Origin: an uncultured Roseovarius sp.
GTDB lineage: Bacteria > Pseudomonadota > Alphaproteobacteria > Rhodobacterales > Rhodobacteraceae
Reading direction: 5' to 3'
NCBI GenBank assembly: GCA_934501475.1
Contig: CAKSUL010000001.1
Span: 20,846-84,845 of the forward strand
DNA: 64,000 bases
Made by a program: the position numbers and the translations under genes. A model generated the notes under the pieces. That model saw only the letters and a program-made list of their open reading frames with translations, was not told where the DNA came from and ran no database searches. Of the stretch, positions 1 to 8,217 are shown one piece after another. Position 1 is the stretch's first letter; every line of letters starts with the position of its first letter.

Positions 1-689
1 ACTGGACGCTGGCGCAGCTGATTTGGGCGCTGGACAAGGTCGACGGGCTGGAGCGGATCCGCTTTACCACCAGCCACCCCAATGACATGGACGATGCGTT
101 GATCGAGGCCCATGCCAGTTGCGCCAAGCTGATGCCCTATCTGCATCTGCCGGTGCAATCGGGCAGCGACCGCATCCTGAAACGGATGAACCGCAGCCAT
201 ACCGCCGAAAGCTATCTGCGCCTGATCGAGCGGATCCGCGCCGCGCGCCCCGATATCCTGATGTCGGGCGATTTCATCGTCGGCTTTCCCGAAGAGAGCG
301 AGGCGGATTTCCAGGCCACCTTGGATCTGGTCGAAGAGGTGAAATACGGCTACGCCTATTCGTTCAAATACTCGACCCGCCCCGGCACCCCCGCCGCCGA
401 GCGCGCGCAGGTCGATGAGGACATCAAATCCGAGCGCCTGCACCGGCTGCAATCCCTGATCACCCGCCAGCAGCGCGAGGTGCAGGAGGCGATGGTCGGG
501 CGCGATGTCAGGGTCCTGTTTGAAAAACCGGGCCGCCAGACGGGGCAGATGGTGGGTAAATCCGAATATCTGCACGCGGTGCATGTCACGCCCCCGACGG
601 GCGTTTCGGTCGATGTCGGTGATATCCTCGATGTGAGAATCGTCGAAAGCGGCGCGAACTCGCTGGCCGGAGAGGTGTTGCGCGGCTGA
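1..689 (+). CDS. miaB: tRNA-2-methylthio-N6-dimethylallyladenosine synthase MiaB, C-terminal part
   Basis: Partial gene: the frame is open from base 3 with no start, so about 228 C-terminal residues are present. MiaB is a radical-SAM methylthiotransferase that converts i6A37 of tRNA to ms2i6A37. Visible are the latter half of the radical-SAM barrel (LPVQSGSDRILKRMNR, DFIVGFPEESEADF, YSTRPGTPAA) and a C-terminal TRAM-like RNA-binding segment ending at the TGA at 687-689. The iron-sulfur cysteines lie in the missing N-terminal part. Its substrate-making partner MiaA is encoded at 49.1-50.0 kb of the same window. In many alphaproteobacteria miaB is followed directly by phoH; here two small envelope genes stand between them. 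Confidence 0.93.
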   Translation, partial: WTLAQLIWALDKVDGLERIRFTTSHPNDMDDALIEAHASCAKLMPYLHLPVQSGSDRILKRMNRSHTAESYLRLIERIRAARPDILMSGDFIVGFPEESEADFQATLDLVEEVKYGYAYSFKYSTRPGTPAAERAQVDEDIKSERLHRLQSLITRQQREVQEAMVGRDVRVLFEKPGRQTGQMVGKSEYLHAVHVTPPTGVSVDVGDILDVRIVESGANSLAGEVLRG

Positions 690-707
690 GATCGGCGCGC
701 GCCCGGA

Positions 708-747
708 TGCCCGCGCGCGAATCGGTTCGGACATTCCCGCGCGGGCA
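708..747. terminator. GC-rich hairpin downstream of miaB
   Basis: A perfect 10-bp stem (TGCCCGCGCG at 708-717 with CGCGCGGGCA at 738-747) encloses a 20-nt loop, 18 nt after the miaB stop. No T-run follows, so it may be a weak terminator or a 3'-end stabilising structure rather than a classical intrinsic terminator. Confidence 0.45.
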
Positions 748-756
748 CTGACCCCT

Positions 757-837
757 CATGTTGTGATTGCTCGTCGATCGGGCCCCATCCATGGGCTGCG
801 TGGCCCCGAAATCGGCGTATTTTCGCTTCACAACATG
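757..837. repeat. 10-bp inverted repeat upstream of the OmpA-like gene
   Basis: CATGTTGTGA at 757-766 is matched by its exact reverse complement TCACAACATG at 828-837. Between them lies a second, smaller inverted pair (a CGAT/GGGCC arm against a GGCCC/ATCG arm). The right arm lies about 125 bp before the start codon at 961. It could be a two-site operator or a structured leader; nothing in the sequence decides which. Confidence 0.5.
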
Positions 838-960
838 TCGAAAACTGCTAAGGTTGCAGGATAATTACGAATTCGGCGATGACCTGAGTCCATGGAAAGG
901 ACCCGTGTTTTCGCCGTCCGGGGGAACAGAAGAAGGAAAGAGACCGTGACGGGGAGACTT

Positions 961-1524
961 ATGCAGTCAGTCCGCAAATCTCTGAGTGGTGTTGCTGCTG
1001 CCGCTTTGGGTGCTGCTATCGTTTTGTCGGGGGGGGTAGGGCACGCCCAGCAGACCACAGTGATCGGGGAAAGTTATGTTCCGACGATCTGGGTCGATCC
1101 CGACGGGTGCGAACACTGGGTCATGGATGACGGCTGGGAGGGGTATATGTCGCCCCACACCAACCGTCAGGGCATCCCGGTCTGTCGGCGCGGCAATGTC
1201 TGCGGCGTGATGAACAGCGATCAGCTGTTCGCGACCGACAGCGCCAATATCAACCGGGCCGGGCGCGAGCGTCTGGCCAGCTTCTTCCGTCAGGCCAATG
1301 CCATTTCCTATATCATCGTCGGGCATACGGACAGCCGCGCGTCGGACATGTATAACATGGACCTGTCGCTGCGCCGGGCCAATTCGGTTGCGCGGGTTGC
1401 GGTCAGCACGGGCGCACGCATCGCCGATGTGCGCGGTTACGGAGAACGCATGCCGGTCGCGCCGAACAATTCTGCGGCCGGGATGCAGAAGAACCGCCGT
1501 GTTGAAATCATTTGCATCCGCTAG
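961..1524 (+). CDS. OmpA-family periplasmic/outer-membrane protein with N-terminal W-DP-GC-HW motif
   Basis: Predicted 187-residue secreted protein. Start at 961 is chosen because the GGGGAG ribosome-binding site lies just before it and a signal peptide follows at once (hydrophobic core about 10-25, likely cleavage after GHAQ near residue 30); the frame stays open further upstream but is not signal-like. Residues 44-75 hold a compact motif with W44, D46-P47, G49-C50, H52-W53, DDG and C75. Residues about 85-187 are an OmpA-type peptidoglycan-binding domain (GHTDSRASDM, LSLRRANSV, GYGERMPV, KNRRVEI). Four cysteines remain after cleavage (50, 75, 81, 185). The downstream lipoprotein carries the same N-terminal motif. 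A run of eight G bases (1029-1036) lies in the signal-peptide codons. Role inferred: anchoring envelope to peptidoglycan. Confidence 0.85.
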   Translation: MQSVRKSLSGVAAAALGAAIVLSGGVGHAQQTTVIGESYVPTIWVDPDGCEHWVMDDGWEGYMSPHTNRQGIPVCRRGNVCGVMNSDQLFATDSANINRAGRERLASFFRQANAISYIIVGHTDSRASDMYNMDLSLRRANSVARVAVSTGARIADVRGYGERMPVAPNNSAAGMQKNRRVEIICIR

Positions 1525-1534
1525 GGGGACGAAC

Positions 1535-1834
1535 ATGAAAATCGTGAAACTGACGGCCCTTCTGTGCGCCGCTGCGATCGTGGCGGGCTGCGATGCCCCC
1601 AAACAGGACAAGACCTATGACCGCGGGTTCGACAGCAAGCACCTGAGCCAGCTCAAGGCCGGCGTCTGGATCGACCCCAACGGCTGTGACCACTGGATCA
1701 TCGACGATGGCGCCGAGGGCTATCTGTCGCAGCGTCTGGACAAATACGGCAAGCCGGTCTGCTCGGGGACGGCACCGCCGAACACCGCCACCGGCGCCTA
1801 CAAGAGCGGATCAACCGTGTCTGACCCGATCTGA
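1535..1834 (+). CDS. small lipoprotein sharing the W-DP-GC-HW motif with its upstream neighbour
   Basis: 99-residue protein starting at the ATG at 1535, with a GGGGGA ribosome-binding site, 10 nt after the OmpA-like stop, so probably one operon. Residues 1-19 form a lipoprotein signal ending in the lipobox IVAGC, with C19 as lipidation site. Residues 45-76 repeat the neighbour's motif (W45, DP, GC51, HW, DDG, EGY, PVC76) with identical spacing between the two cysteines; 18 of 33 aligned positions are identical. The C-terminus is Ser/Thr/Gly-rich and probably disordered. I do not recognise a described family. A partner role with the OmpA-like protein at the outer membrane is inference from adjacency and shared motif. 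Confidence 0.8.
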   Translation: MKIVKLTALLCAAAIVAGCDAPKQDKTYDRGFDSKHLSQLKAGVWIDPNGCDHWIIDDGAEGYLSQRLDKYGKPVCSGTAPPNTATGAYKSGSTVSDPI

Positions 1835-1858
1835 TCGGTGCGCGGCACTGAAACACCC

Positions 1859-1887
1859 AAAGCCGCAGGCCTCTGGTCTGCGGCTTT
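1859..1887 (+). terminator. intrinsic terminator after the lipoprotein gene
   Basis: A perfect 10-bp stem AAAGCCGCAG / CTGCGGCTTT with a 9-nt loop lies 24 nt after the stop and is followed by a T-rich stretch with TTTT at 1894-1897. Confidence 0.8.
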
Positions 1888-2023
1888 CTGTCGTTTTGGG
1901 CGGGGCGTCTGCACGGGCGGGCGAATTCAATTCAACGCAACATGCTCTAATTCACCGCCACGTCTTGCGCCTGCCTGCGCAAATTGGCACCATCAGGCAA
2001 TTATAGGACCGAGGGGACAGTGA

Positions 2024-3058
2024 TTGGCCACGACTCAAGCGCCAGAAACACGGGATGCGGGTGCCATGCACCAGCAGGCCATCGAATTTCCTGACAATTT
2101 CCTGCTGATCGACCTGTGCGGTGAACATGACCGCAATCTGGCCGAGATCGAACAGACCATCGGCGTGCAGATCCTGCGCCGGGGCAATCAACTGGTGATC
2201 TACGGCGAGGAAACCCCCGTTACCGAGGCCGCAGATGTGCTGAGCGCGCTTTATTCGCGGTTGGAAACCGGCAAGCAGGTCGAACATGGCGATGTCGATC
2301 GTGAATTGCGCATGGGCAACTCCGAATCCGGGCGCCGCGCCGGCGTTGGCATGGAGGCGGGCGAGGGCGACCAACTGGAGATGTTCCGCGGTGGCAAGGT
2401 CGAGATCAAGACCCGCAAGAAGATGGTCGAGCCGCGCACCGAGGCGCAAAAGGCCTATGTCACCTCATTGTTCGCCAATGAACTGGCCTTTGGCATCGGC
2501 CCGGCCGGCACCGGCAAGACCTATCTGGCGGTCGCTGTCGGCGTCAACATGTTCATCGAGGGTCATGTGGACCGCATCATCCTGTCGCGTCCGGCCGTCG
2601 AGGCGGGCGAGAAACTGGGCTATCTGCCCGGCGACATGAAGGACAAGGTCGATCCCTACATGCAGCCGCTCTATGACGCGCTGAACGATTTTCTGCCGGG
2701 CAAGCAACTGGCCAAGCTGATCGAGGAAAAGAAGATCGAGATCGCGCCGCTGGCCTTCATGCGCGGGCGCACGCTGTCCAATGCGTTCGTGGTGCTGGAC
2801 GAGGCGCAGAATGCGACTTCGATGCAGATGAAGATGTTCCTGACCCGTCTGGGCGAGAACAGCCGCATGGTGATCACCGGCGACCGCACGCAGATCGACC
2901 TGCCGCGCGGGGTGACCTCGGGGTTGTGGGACGCCGAACGCCTGCTCAAGACCATTCCCGATATCGGCTTCAACTATTTCACTTCCAGGGACGTCGTGCG
3001 CCACCCGCTGGTCGCGGCGATCATCAGGGCCTACGAAGCCGACGATCCCGCGCGGTGA
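2024..3058 (+). CDS. phoH: PhoH family P-loop ATPase
   Basis: 344 residues from a TTG start at 2024 supported by the GAGGGG Shine-Dalgarno at 2011-2016. An N-terminal KH-like region (about 25-95) precedes a PhoH ATPase domain: Walker A GPAGTGKT near residue 160, the [17 protein letters not shown] signature, Walker B VVLDEAQN and the sensor motif [11 protein letters not shown]. PhoH proteins are cytoplasmic ATPases thought to work in RNA metabolism, typically encoded beside ybeY as here. The next gene begins 4 nt after the stop. Length and motifs are normal for the family. Confidence 0.95.
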   Translation: MATTQAPETRDAGAMHQQAIEFPDNFLLIDLCGEHDRNLAEIEQTIGVQILRRGNQLVIYGEETPVTEAADVLSALYSRLETGKQVEHGDVDRELRMGNSESGRRAGVGMEAGEGDQLEMFRGGKVEIKTRKKMVEPRTEAQKAYVTSLFANELAFGIGPAGTGKTYLAVAVGVNMFIEGHVDRIILSRPAVEAGEKLGYLPGDMKDKVDPYMQPLYDALNDFLPGKQLAKLIEEKKIEIAPLAFMRGRTLSNAFVVLDEAQNATSMQMKMFLTRLGENSRMVITGDRTQIDLPRGVTSGLWDAERLLKTIPDIGFNYFTSRDVVRHPLVAAIIRAYEADDPAR

Positions 3059-3062
3059 CGAT

Positions 3063-3587
3063 ATGTTCGGTTTTCTGAAGAAATCCCTCGTCGCCCGCCC
3101 GCCTGCAGCCCGCGCCGCGCCGCCGGTTCCGGTGGACGCCGAGACTTATGCCACGCAACTGGCGGCCATCCTGTCGCAACACACCTATCACGGCGCAAGC
3201 CAGATCCGCGCGGCGCTCGCCAACCTGCCGCCAAAGACCAGGGATATGCATATCGGAATCCACCCCGGTCAGGACGGAGCGGGCATGTTTTCGGTGATGA
3301 TCCATCTTGGCGGGCCCGACATATACGTGCTGAACAAGGCGATCAAGGATCACCGTTATCTGTTCGATATCAGGTATATGGATGGGCGTCTTAATGTATC
3401 GGTTCCACTCTTCGATCCGGATGAGGTGGCGTTTTGCGTCAATGACGTGATCGCTGATGCGTCCGTCGCCTGGGTCAGGGATCTCTGGGCGCAGGCCGGC
3501 CGGACCCACCCCGATCTGCCGGTCATGGTGTTTTGCGAAGACGATTACGGCCATACGCCGGTCTGGCTGCAAGGCGAGCCGCAATGA
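3063..3587 (+). CDS. hypothetical protein between phoH and ybeY
   Basis: 174 residues, ATG start 4 nt after the phoH stop, so translated from the same message. No signal peptide and no clear membrane segment; a short basic, Pro/Ala-rich N-terminus (residues 1-25) leads into a mixed alpha/beta domain with conserved-looking runs such as LPPKTRDMHIGIHP, GGPDIYVLNKAI and MVFCEDDYGHTPVW. Two cysteines are present. I do not recognise the family and assign no function. Codon use matches its neighbours, so it is not an obvious insertion. Its place inside the phoH-ybeY pair hints at RNA maturation, but that is guilt by association only. Confidence 0.8.
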   Translation: MFGFLKKSLVARPPAARAAPPVPVDAETYATQLAAILSQHTYHGASQIRAALANLPPKTRDMHIGIHPGQDGAGMFSVMIHLGGPDIYVLNKAIKDHRYLFDIRYMDGRLNVSVPLFDPDEVAFCVNDVIADASVAWVRDLWAQAGRTHPDLPVMVFCEDDYGHTPVWLQGEPQ

Positions 3588-3603
3588 CAGGCGCGGCGGT
3601 CCG

Positions 3604-4098
3604 ATGCTGACCGACACGATGATCGAAGACCCCCGTTGGGACGCCGTCGCGCTGGATGAATTGGCCGAGACTGCTGCCGCTGCCACGCTCACTCATCTGG
3701 GGCTGAACCCTGCGGATTGGGAAATCTCGATCCTGGCCTGCGATGATGCGCGCATTGCCGCGCTCAACGCTGAATTCCGCGACAAGGCGGGCGCGACCAA
3801 TGTCCTCAGCTGGCCCAGCGAGGACCGCGCCGCTCGGACCCCCGGCGCAGAGCCGCAATTGCCCGCGCCCGGCCTCGATCCCGAACTGGGCGATATCGCG
3901 CTTGCCTATGACACCTGCATGGCCGAGGCGCTTGCGGCGGGCAAGGATCCGGGCGATCACGTGACCCATCTGCTGGTCCACGGGGTGCTGCATCTGCTGG
4001 GATTTGATCATATCCGTGATGAAGATGCCACCTTGATGGAAAGAATCGAGGCAGAGATACTTGGCAAACTGGGCCTGCCTGACCCATATTGGGCGTAG
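3604..4098 (+). CDS. ybeY: rRNA maturation endoribonuclease YbeY
   Basis: 164-residue zinc-dependent RNase involved in 16S rRNA 3'-end processing and ribosome quality control. The hallmark H-x3-H-x5-H motif is seen as HGVLHLLGFDH at residues 126-136. The start at 3604 is chosen because it gives the usual family length; the frame stays open upstream but that part overlaps the previous gene. It sits 16 nt after the unknown protein, in the usual phoH-ybeY-corC order. Confidence 0.95.
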   Translation: MLTDTMIEDPRWDAVALDELAETAAAATLTHLGLNPADWEISILACDDARIAALNAEFRDKAGATNVLSWPSEDRAARTPGAEPQLPAPGLDPELGDIALAYDTCMAEALAAGKDPGDHVTHLLVHGVLHLLGFDHIRDEDATLMERIEAEILGKLGLPDPYWA

Positions 4099-4130
4099 AC
4101 TGGGCAACAACCAGCATTTGGAAAGAGATA

Positions 4131-5024
4131 ATGGGCGACAGCATCGACGGATCTTCTAGTGCAGCGCAGGGCGCGCAGGCACAGAGGCCAACAGACGAAG
4201 ACGACCAGACCGGGTTCTTCAGGCGCATCATCGGCGCCTTCACCAACGGCGACCCGGATGAAAATAGCGACAGCGCCGCTGACAACGCTGCGGGAGTGCG
4301 GGACATGCCCGGCCTTCTCAATCTGCGTCACAAGGTGGTCGAGGACGTGGCCATTCCCAAGGCCGATATCGTCTCGGTGCCGGTGGATATCGGCAAGGAG
4401 GATCTGGTGCAGGTGTTTCGCCAAAGCGGCATGACCCGCCTGCCGGTCTATCAGGGCACGCTGGATTCCCCGGTCGGCATGGTCCATCTCAAGGATTTCG
4501 CGCTAAGGCACGGGTTCAACGGGGTTGGCGGGACGTTCTCGCTGGAAGAGATCCTGCGCCCGGTGCTCTATGTGCCGCCGTCGATGCCGATCGGTGTGTT
4601 GTTGCAGAAAATGCAGACCGAGCGGCGGCATATGGCGTTGGTGATTGACGAATATGGCGGCGTGGACGGGCTGCTCACCATCGAGGATCTGATCGAACAG
4701 GTGGTCGGTGAGATCGAGGACGAACATGACATCGACGAAGGCAACTATTGGACGCTTGAGCGGCCGGGCAGCTATATCGCGCGCTCAAAGACCCCGCTTG
4801 ACGAATTCGAGGCCGAGATCGGCCTGTCGCTGACCGATGTCGATGACGTGGACGAAGAGGAAATAGACACCCTTGGCGGGCTGGTCTTCATGCTGCTGGG
4901 CCGGGTGCCGGTGCGCGGCGAACTGGTCGAGCATCCCAGCGGCGTCGTGATCGAGGTGCTCGAGGCCGACCCCCGCCGGATCAAGCGCGTGCGCGTGCGC
5001 CTGCCCGGCCATGGGGATGGCTGA
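4131..5024 (+). CDS. corC: CorC/HlyC family CBS-domain protein
   Basis: 297 residues from the ATG at 4131 (Shine-Dalgarno GAAAGAGA); an in-frame upstream start at 4089 is rejected since it overlaps ybeY. An acidic, disordered N-terminus (to about residue 65) precedes a pair of CBS domains (GMTRLPVYQG, HMALVIDEYGGVDGLLTIEDL) and a C-terminal CorC_HlyC transporter-associated domain (DTLGGLVFMLLGRVP). There is no membrane segment, so this is the soluble CorC form, which in enterobacteria is linked to Mg/Co efflux. Three nucleotides separate it from lnt. Confidence 0.92.
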   Translation: MGDSIDGSSSAAQGAQAQRPTDEDDQTGFFRRIIGAFTNGDPDENSDSAADNAAGVRDMPGLLNLRHKVVEDVAIPKADIVSVPVDIGKEDLVQVFRQSGMTRLPVYQGTLDSPVGMVHLKDFALRHGFNGVGGTFSLEEILRPVLYVPPSMPIGVLLQKMQTERRHMALVIDEYGGVDGLLTIEDLIEQVVGEIEDEHDIDEGNYWTLERPGSYIARSKTPLDEFEAEIGLSLTDVDDVDEEEIDTLGGLVFMLLGRVPVRGELVEHPSGVVIEVLEADPRRIKRVRVRLPGHGDG

Positions 5025-5027
5025 GAC

Positions 5028-6581
5028 GTGACTGCTGTTGCACCGGGTCTGGCCGAACGGTTGTCGGGATCGTTGGCGGGATGGTTGTCAGGGCTGGGCG
5101 CGCGGCGGTTTTATCTTCTTTGCGCTGCATTGGGGGCGCTGGCGGCCACCGGTCAGGCGCCCCTGGGGCTGTGGGCGCTGACGCTGATCGCGCTGGCCTG
5201 TCTTTACGCGCTCTTTGCCAATGCGGCGACGCTGCGCCGGGCCACGCTGATCGGGCTGGCCGGGGGCACCGGGTATTTTGCCGTCTCGCTCAACTGGATC
5301 GTCGAGCCGTTTCTGGTGGATGTCGCGCGCCATGGCTGGATGGCGCCCTTTGCGCTGGTCTTCATGGCGATGGGCATGGCGCTGTTCTGGGCTCTTGGCT
5401 TTGGCCTGGTGCGGTGGCTGCGCGGTGGGGCGCTGGCCTGGATCGCGGCGCTATGCGCAACCGAGGCGCTGCGCGGCGTGATCTTTACCGGGTTTCCCTG
5501 GGCGCAGGTGGGTCACGTCTGGATCGACACGCCGATGCTGCACTGGGCCGGGGTGGGGGGCGCGCTGCTCTTGTGCCTGATCACGCTGGGCGGGGCGGTG
5601 GCGCTCTGGGCCGTTTGCGCCCCGTCGGCGGGGCATCGCCGCGCCTTTGGCGCTGCGGGTCTGGCGCTGCTGGGCGCGCTCTATCTGGGCGGGCCGCTGG
5701 TGGCGCGCGGGGTGGCGACACCGCCGGACGCCCCGGTCGTGCGCCTGATCCAGCCCAATGCGGCGCAGCATGAAAAATGGGCCGAGGACAAGATCCAGTT
5801 CTTTTTCGACCGCCAGATCGAATATACCGGCGCGGGGGCGCGCCCTGATCTGGTGGTGTGGCCGGAAACATCGGTGCCGGTGATCCTGAACCGGGCCGAG
5901 GGCACATTGGCCTATATCGCCGAGGCGGCGCGCGGGGTGCCGGTGGTGGTCGGCGTGCAGCGCTTTGAGGGGCCGCGCCTGTTCAACTCGCTGGCGCTGC
6001 TGACACCCGAGGGGCGGGTGGACGCGCTTTATGACAAGCATCATCTGGTGCCGTTCGGCGAATACATTCCCTTTGGCGACCTGCTCAAACGCTTTGGGCT
6101 GCGCGGATTGGCCGCGCAGGATGGCAACGGCTATTCCTCGGGGCCGGGGGCGCGCACGATTTCGCTGGGTGATCTGGGGATTGCGCTGCCGTTGATCTGT
6201 TACGAGGGGGTGTTTCCGCATGACGTGGCCGCCGCACCCGAGCGGGCCGACTTCATGCTGCTGATCACCAATGATGCGTGGTTCGGGCGGCTGTCCGGCC
6301 CCTATCAACACCTTGCGCAGGCCCGGTTGCGCAGCGCCGAACAGGGCCTGCCGATGATCCGGGTCGCCAATACCGGCGTTTCGGCGATGATTGATGCGCG
6401 CGGGCAGATCACCGCATCGCTGCCGCTGGGGCAGGCGGGGTGGCTGGATGCGCCGCTGCCGCCCCCGCGTGCGCCGACGGTCTATGCGCTGTCGGGCGAT
6501 GCGCCGGTGCTGACCCTGATGGCGCTGGTTCTGGGCGTGGCGGGCTGGCGGGGCAGACGCAGGGGCCGCGCGGCGCATTGA
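5028..6581 (+). CDS. lnt: apolipoprotein N-acyltransferase Lnt
   Basis: 517-residue inner-membrane enzyme that adds the third acyl chain to the N-terminal cysteine of lipoproteins. A GTG start at 5028, 3 nt after the corC stop, is the only early start. About six to seven N-terminal membrane segments (residues about 25-220) precede a nitrilase-like periplasmic domain holding the Glu-Lys-Cys triad: VWPETSVP, YDKHHLVPFGEYIPFG and LICYEGVFP, plus NDAWFG. A last membrane segment lies near the C-terminus, followed by a basic tail (RGRRRGRAAH). Complete and normal in length. Confidence 0.96.
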   Translation: MTAVAPGLAERLSGSLAGWLSGLGARRFYLLCAALGALAATGQAPLGLWALTLIALACLYALFANAATLRRATLIGLAGGTGYFAVSLNWIVEPFLVDVARHGWMAPFALVFMAMGMALFWALGFGLVRWLRGGALAWIAALCATEALRGVIFTGFPWAQVGHVWIDTPMLHWAGVGGALLLCLITLGGAVALWAVCAPSAGHRRAFGAAGLALLGALYLGGPLVARGVATPPDAPVVRLIQPNAAQHEKWAEDKIQFFFDRQIEYTGAGARPDLVVWPETSVPVILNRAEGTLAYIAEAARGVPVVVGVQRFEGPRLFNSLALLTPEGRVDALYDKHHLVPFGEYIPFGDLLKRFGLRGLAAQDGNGYSSGPGARTISLGDLGIALPLICYEGVFPHDVAAAPERADFMLLITNDAWFGRLSGPYQHLAQARLRSAEQGLPMIRVANTGVSAMIDARGQITASLPLGQAGWLDAPLPPPRAPTVYALSGDAPVLTLMALVLGVAGWRGRRRGRAAH

Positions 6582-6703
6582 CCCGGTGCCACCGGGTTTG
6601 CACGCCATGTGTGATCCGCGCGAAACGCTGCGCGCCCAAGAGATTTGGCCAACCGCATTAGCGATTGACGGGGCCGCATAGCGCGCGTAACGAAGCGCGA
6701 ACA

Positions 6704-6747
6704 CCGTCACAACGGCTTCCTGGCGTGACGGATTTACACAATGGAGC
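6704..6747 (+). promoter_or_regulatory. SAM/SAH riboswitch controlling metK
   Basis: A compact H-type pseudoknot just upstream of metK matches the SAM/SAH riboswitch consensus. Stem P1 pairs 6704-6710 (CCGTCAC) with 6725-6731 (GTGACGG); the loop between carries AACGGCTTCCTGGC, whose GCTTC (6715-6719) can pair with GGAGC at 6743-6747 after an A-rich linker. GGAG is also the metK Shine-Dalgarno, 7 nt before the ATG at 6754, so ligand binding would block ribosome access: translational feedback by S-adenosylmethionine. The class is known from Rhodobacterales metK leaders; identification here is by sequence recall and base pairing. Confidence 0.93.
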
Positions 6748-6753
6748 GATTTC

Positions 6754-7947
6754 ATGGCCAGACAGAACTATATCTTCACCTCTGAATCCGTATCAGAGGG
6801 ACACCCGGACAAGGTGTGCGACCGCATCTCCGACGCCGTTCTCGATGCATTCCTGGCCGTTGAGCCCGAAGCGCGCGTCGCCGCCGAGACATTTGCCACC
6901 ACCAACCGTGTCGTCATCGGCGGCGAAGTGCGCCTGCACGACGAGGACAAGCTGATCGCGCTCAAGGACAGCATGGCCGAGGTGGTGCGCGCCTGCGTCA
7001 GGGAAATCGGCTATGAGCAAGACAAGTTCCACTGGCGCACCCTCGAGGTGACGAACCTTCTGCATGCGCAGTCCAAGGATATCGCCCAGGGCGTCGATCA
7101 GAGCGAGGGCAAGGACGAGGGCGCCGGCGATCAGGGCATCATGTTCGGCCACGCCACCCGCGAGACCGAGGCGCTGATGCCCGCGCCGATCCAGTACAGC
7201 CATGCGGTCCTGCGCCGCCTTGCCGAAGTGCGCAAGGACGGAACCGAGCCGATGCTGGGCCCGGATGCCAAAAGCCAGCTGTCGATCATCTATCGTGACG
7301 GCAAGCCGGTGGGCGTCAGCTCGATCGTGCTCAGCACACAGCACTCTGCGGTCCATGAGGGCAAGACGCTCACTCCGGGCGATATCCGCGCCATCGTCGA
7401 GCCCTATATCCGCGAGGTCCTGCCCGAGGGCTGGCTGAGCAACGAAACCGAATGGCATGTGAACCCCACCGGCATCTTCGTGATCGGCGGCCCCGATGGC
7501 GACGCGGGCCTGACCGGGCGCAAGATCATCGTCGATACCTATGGCGGTGCGGCCCCGCATGGCGGCGGCGCGTTTTCCGGCAAGGACCCGACCAAGGTCG
7601 ACCGCTCGGCCGCCTATGCGGCGCGCTACCTGGCCAAGAACGTCGTGGCGGCGGGGATGGCGGACAAATGCACCATCCAGCTCAGCTATGCGATCGGCGT
7701 CAGCAAACCGCTGTCGATCTATGCCGAGACCTATGGCACCGGCGAAGTGCCCCCGGCCCAGATCGAAAAGGCGATTGCCGCCTCGATGGACCTGACCCCG
7801 CGCGGCATCCGCCAGCATCTCAAGCTGAACCATTCGATCTATGCACGCACCGCCGCCTATGGCCATTTCGGGCGGGAGCCCGAATCCGATGGCGGGTTCA
7901 GCTGGGAATGCACCGATCTGATCGAAACGCTGAAAAGCAACGTTTGA
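6754..7947 (+). CDS. metK: S-adenosylmethionine synthase MetK
   Basis: 397-residue cytoplasmic enzyme making S-adenosylmethionine from methionine and ATP. Family signatures are intact: [19 protein letters not shown] near the N-terminus, [10 protein letters not shown] (about residue 125) and the phosphate-binding [19 protein letters not shown]. Translation is expected to be controlled by the overlapping SAM/SAH riboswitch. A 172-bp gap after lnt suggests its own promoter, although I could not define one with confidence. A strong hairpin follows the stop. Confidence 0.98.
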   Translation: MARQNYIFTSESVSEGHPDKVCDRISDAVLDAFLAVEPEARVAAETFATTNRVVIGGEVRLHDEDKLIALKDSMAEVVRACVREIGYEQDKFHWRTLEVTNLLHAQSKDIAQGVDQSEGKDEGAGDQGIMFGHATRETEALMPAPIQYSHAVLRRLAEVRKDGTEPMLGPDAKSQLSIIYRDGKPVGVSSIVLSTQHSAVHEGKTLTPGDIRAIVEPYIREVLPEGWLSNETEWHVNPTGIFVIGGPDGDAGLTGRKIIVDTYGGAAPHGGGAFSGKDPTKVDRSAAYAARYLAKNVVAAGMADKCTIQLSYAIGVSKPLSIYAETYGTGEVPPAQIEKAIAASMDLTPRGIRQHLKLNHSIYARTAAYGHFGREPESDGGFSWECTDLIETLKSNV

Positions 7948-7956
7948 CGATCCACA

Positions 7957-7980
7957 AGGGCGGGCCTGATGGCCTGCCCT
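7957..7980 (+). terminator. hairpin terminator after metK
   Basis: A 10-bp stem (AGGGCGGGCC / GGCCTGCCCT with one G-T pair) around a TGAT loop begins 9 nt after the metK stop. The tail (GTCCTTTCCTACC) is pyrimidine-rich rather than a pure T-run. Confidence 0.65.
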
Positions 7981-8163
7981 GTCCTTTCCTACCCTACCCT
8001 GTGCGGGTGTGGACTATGCTCACGATCCGAATTGCGACGATAGCGGACTGGTCGGCAGTGCCGGCACGGGATCCATCCAATTCGCGGCAGTGACGCCGCA
8101 CCGGTGCAGGCCGGCCGGTGGTTCGCAACAGATGTATCGCGCGTGGCAAGGTCGCGTCGATTT

Positions 8164-8217
8164 GAGTATTTTTACAAAGAAGAAGGGCAGGGCGCGGTCT
8201 TCTTCTTGCTTCAAATA
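8164..8217. repeat. GAGTATTT gene-end element, copy 1 (imperfect inverted pair)
   Basis: Starts GAGTATTTTTACAAAGAAGA and is followed after a 13-nt loop by a reverse-complement relative (CTTCTTCTTG...AAATAT). The inner 9-bp stem AAGAAGAAG (8177-8185) / CTTCTTCTT (8199-8207) is perfect. The same element recurs at 12814 and 32454. It lies between two convergent genes, so a bidirectional transcription end is a plausible role. Confidence 0.7.
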
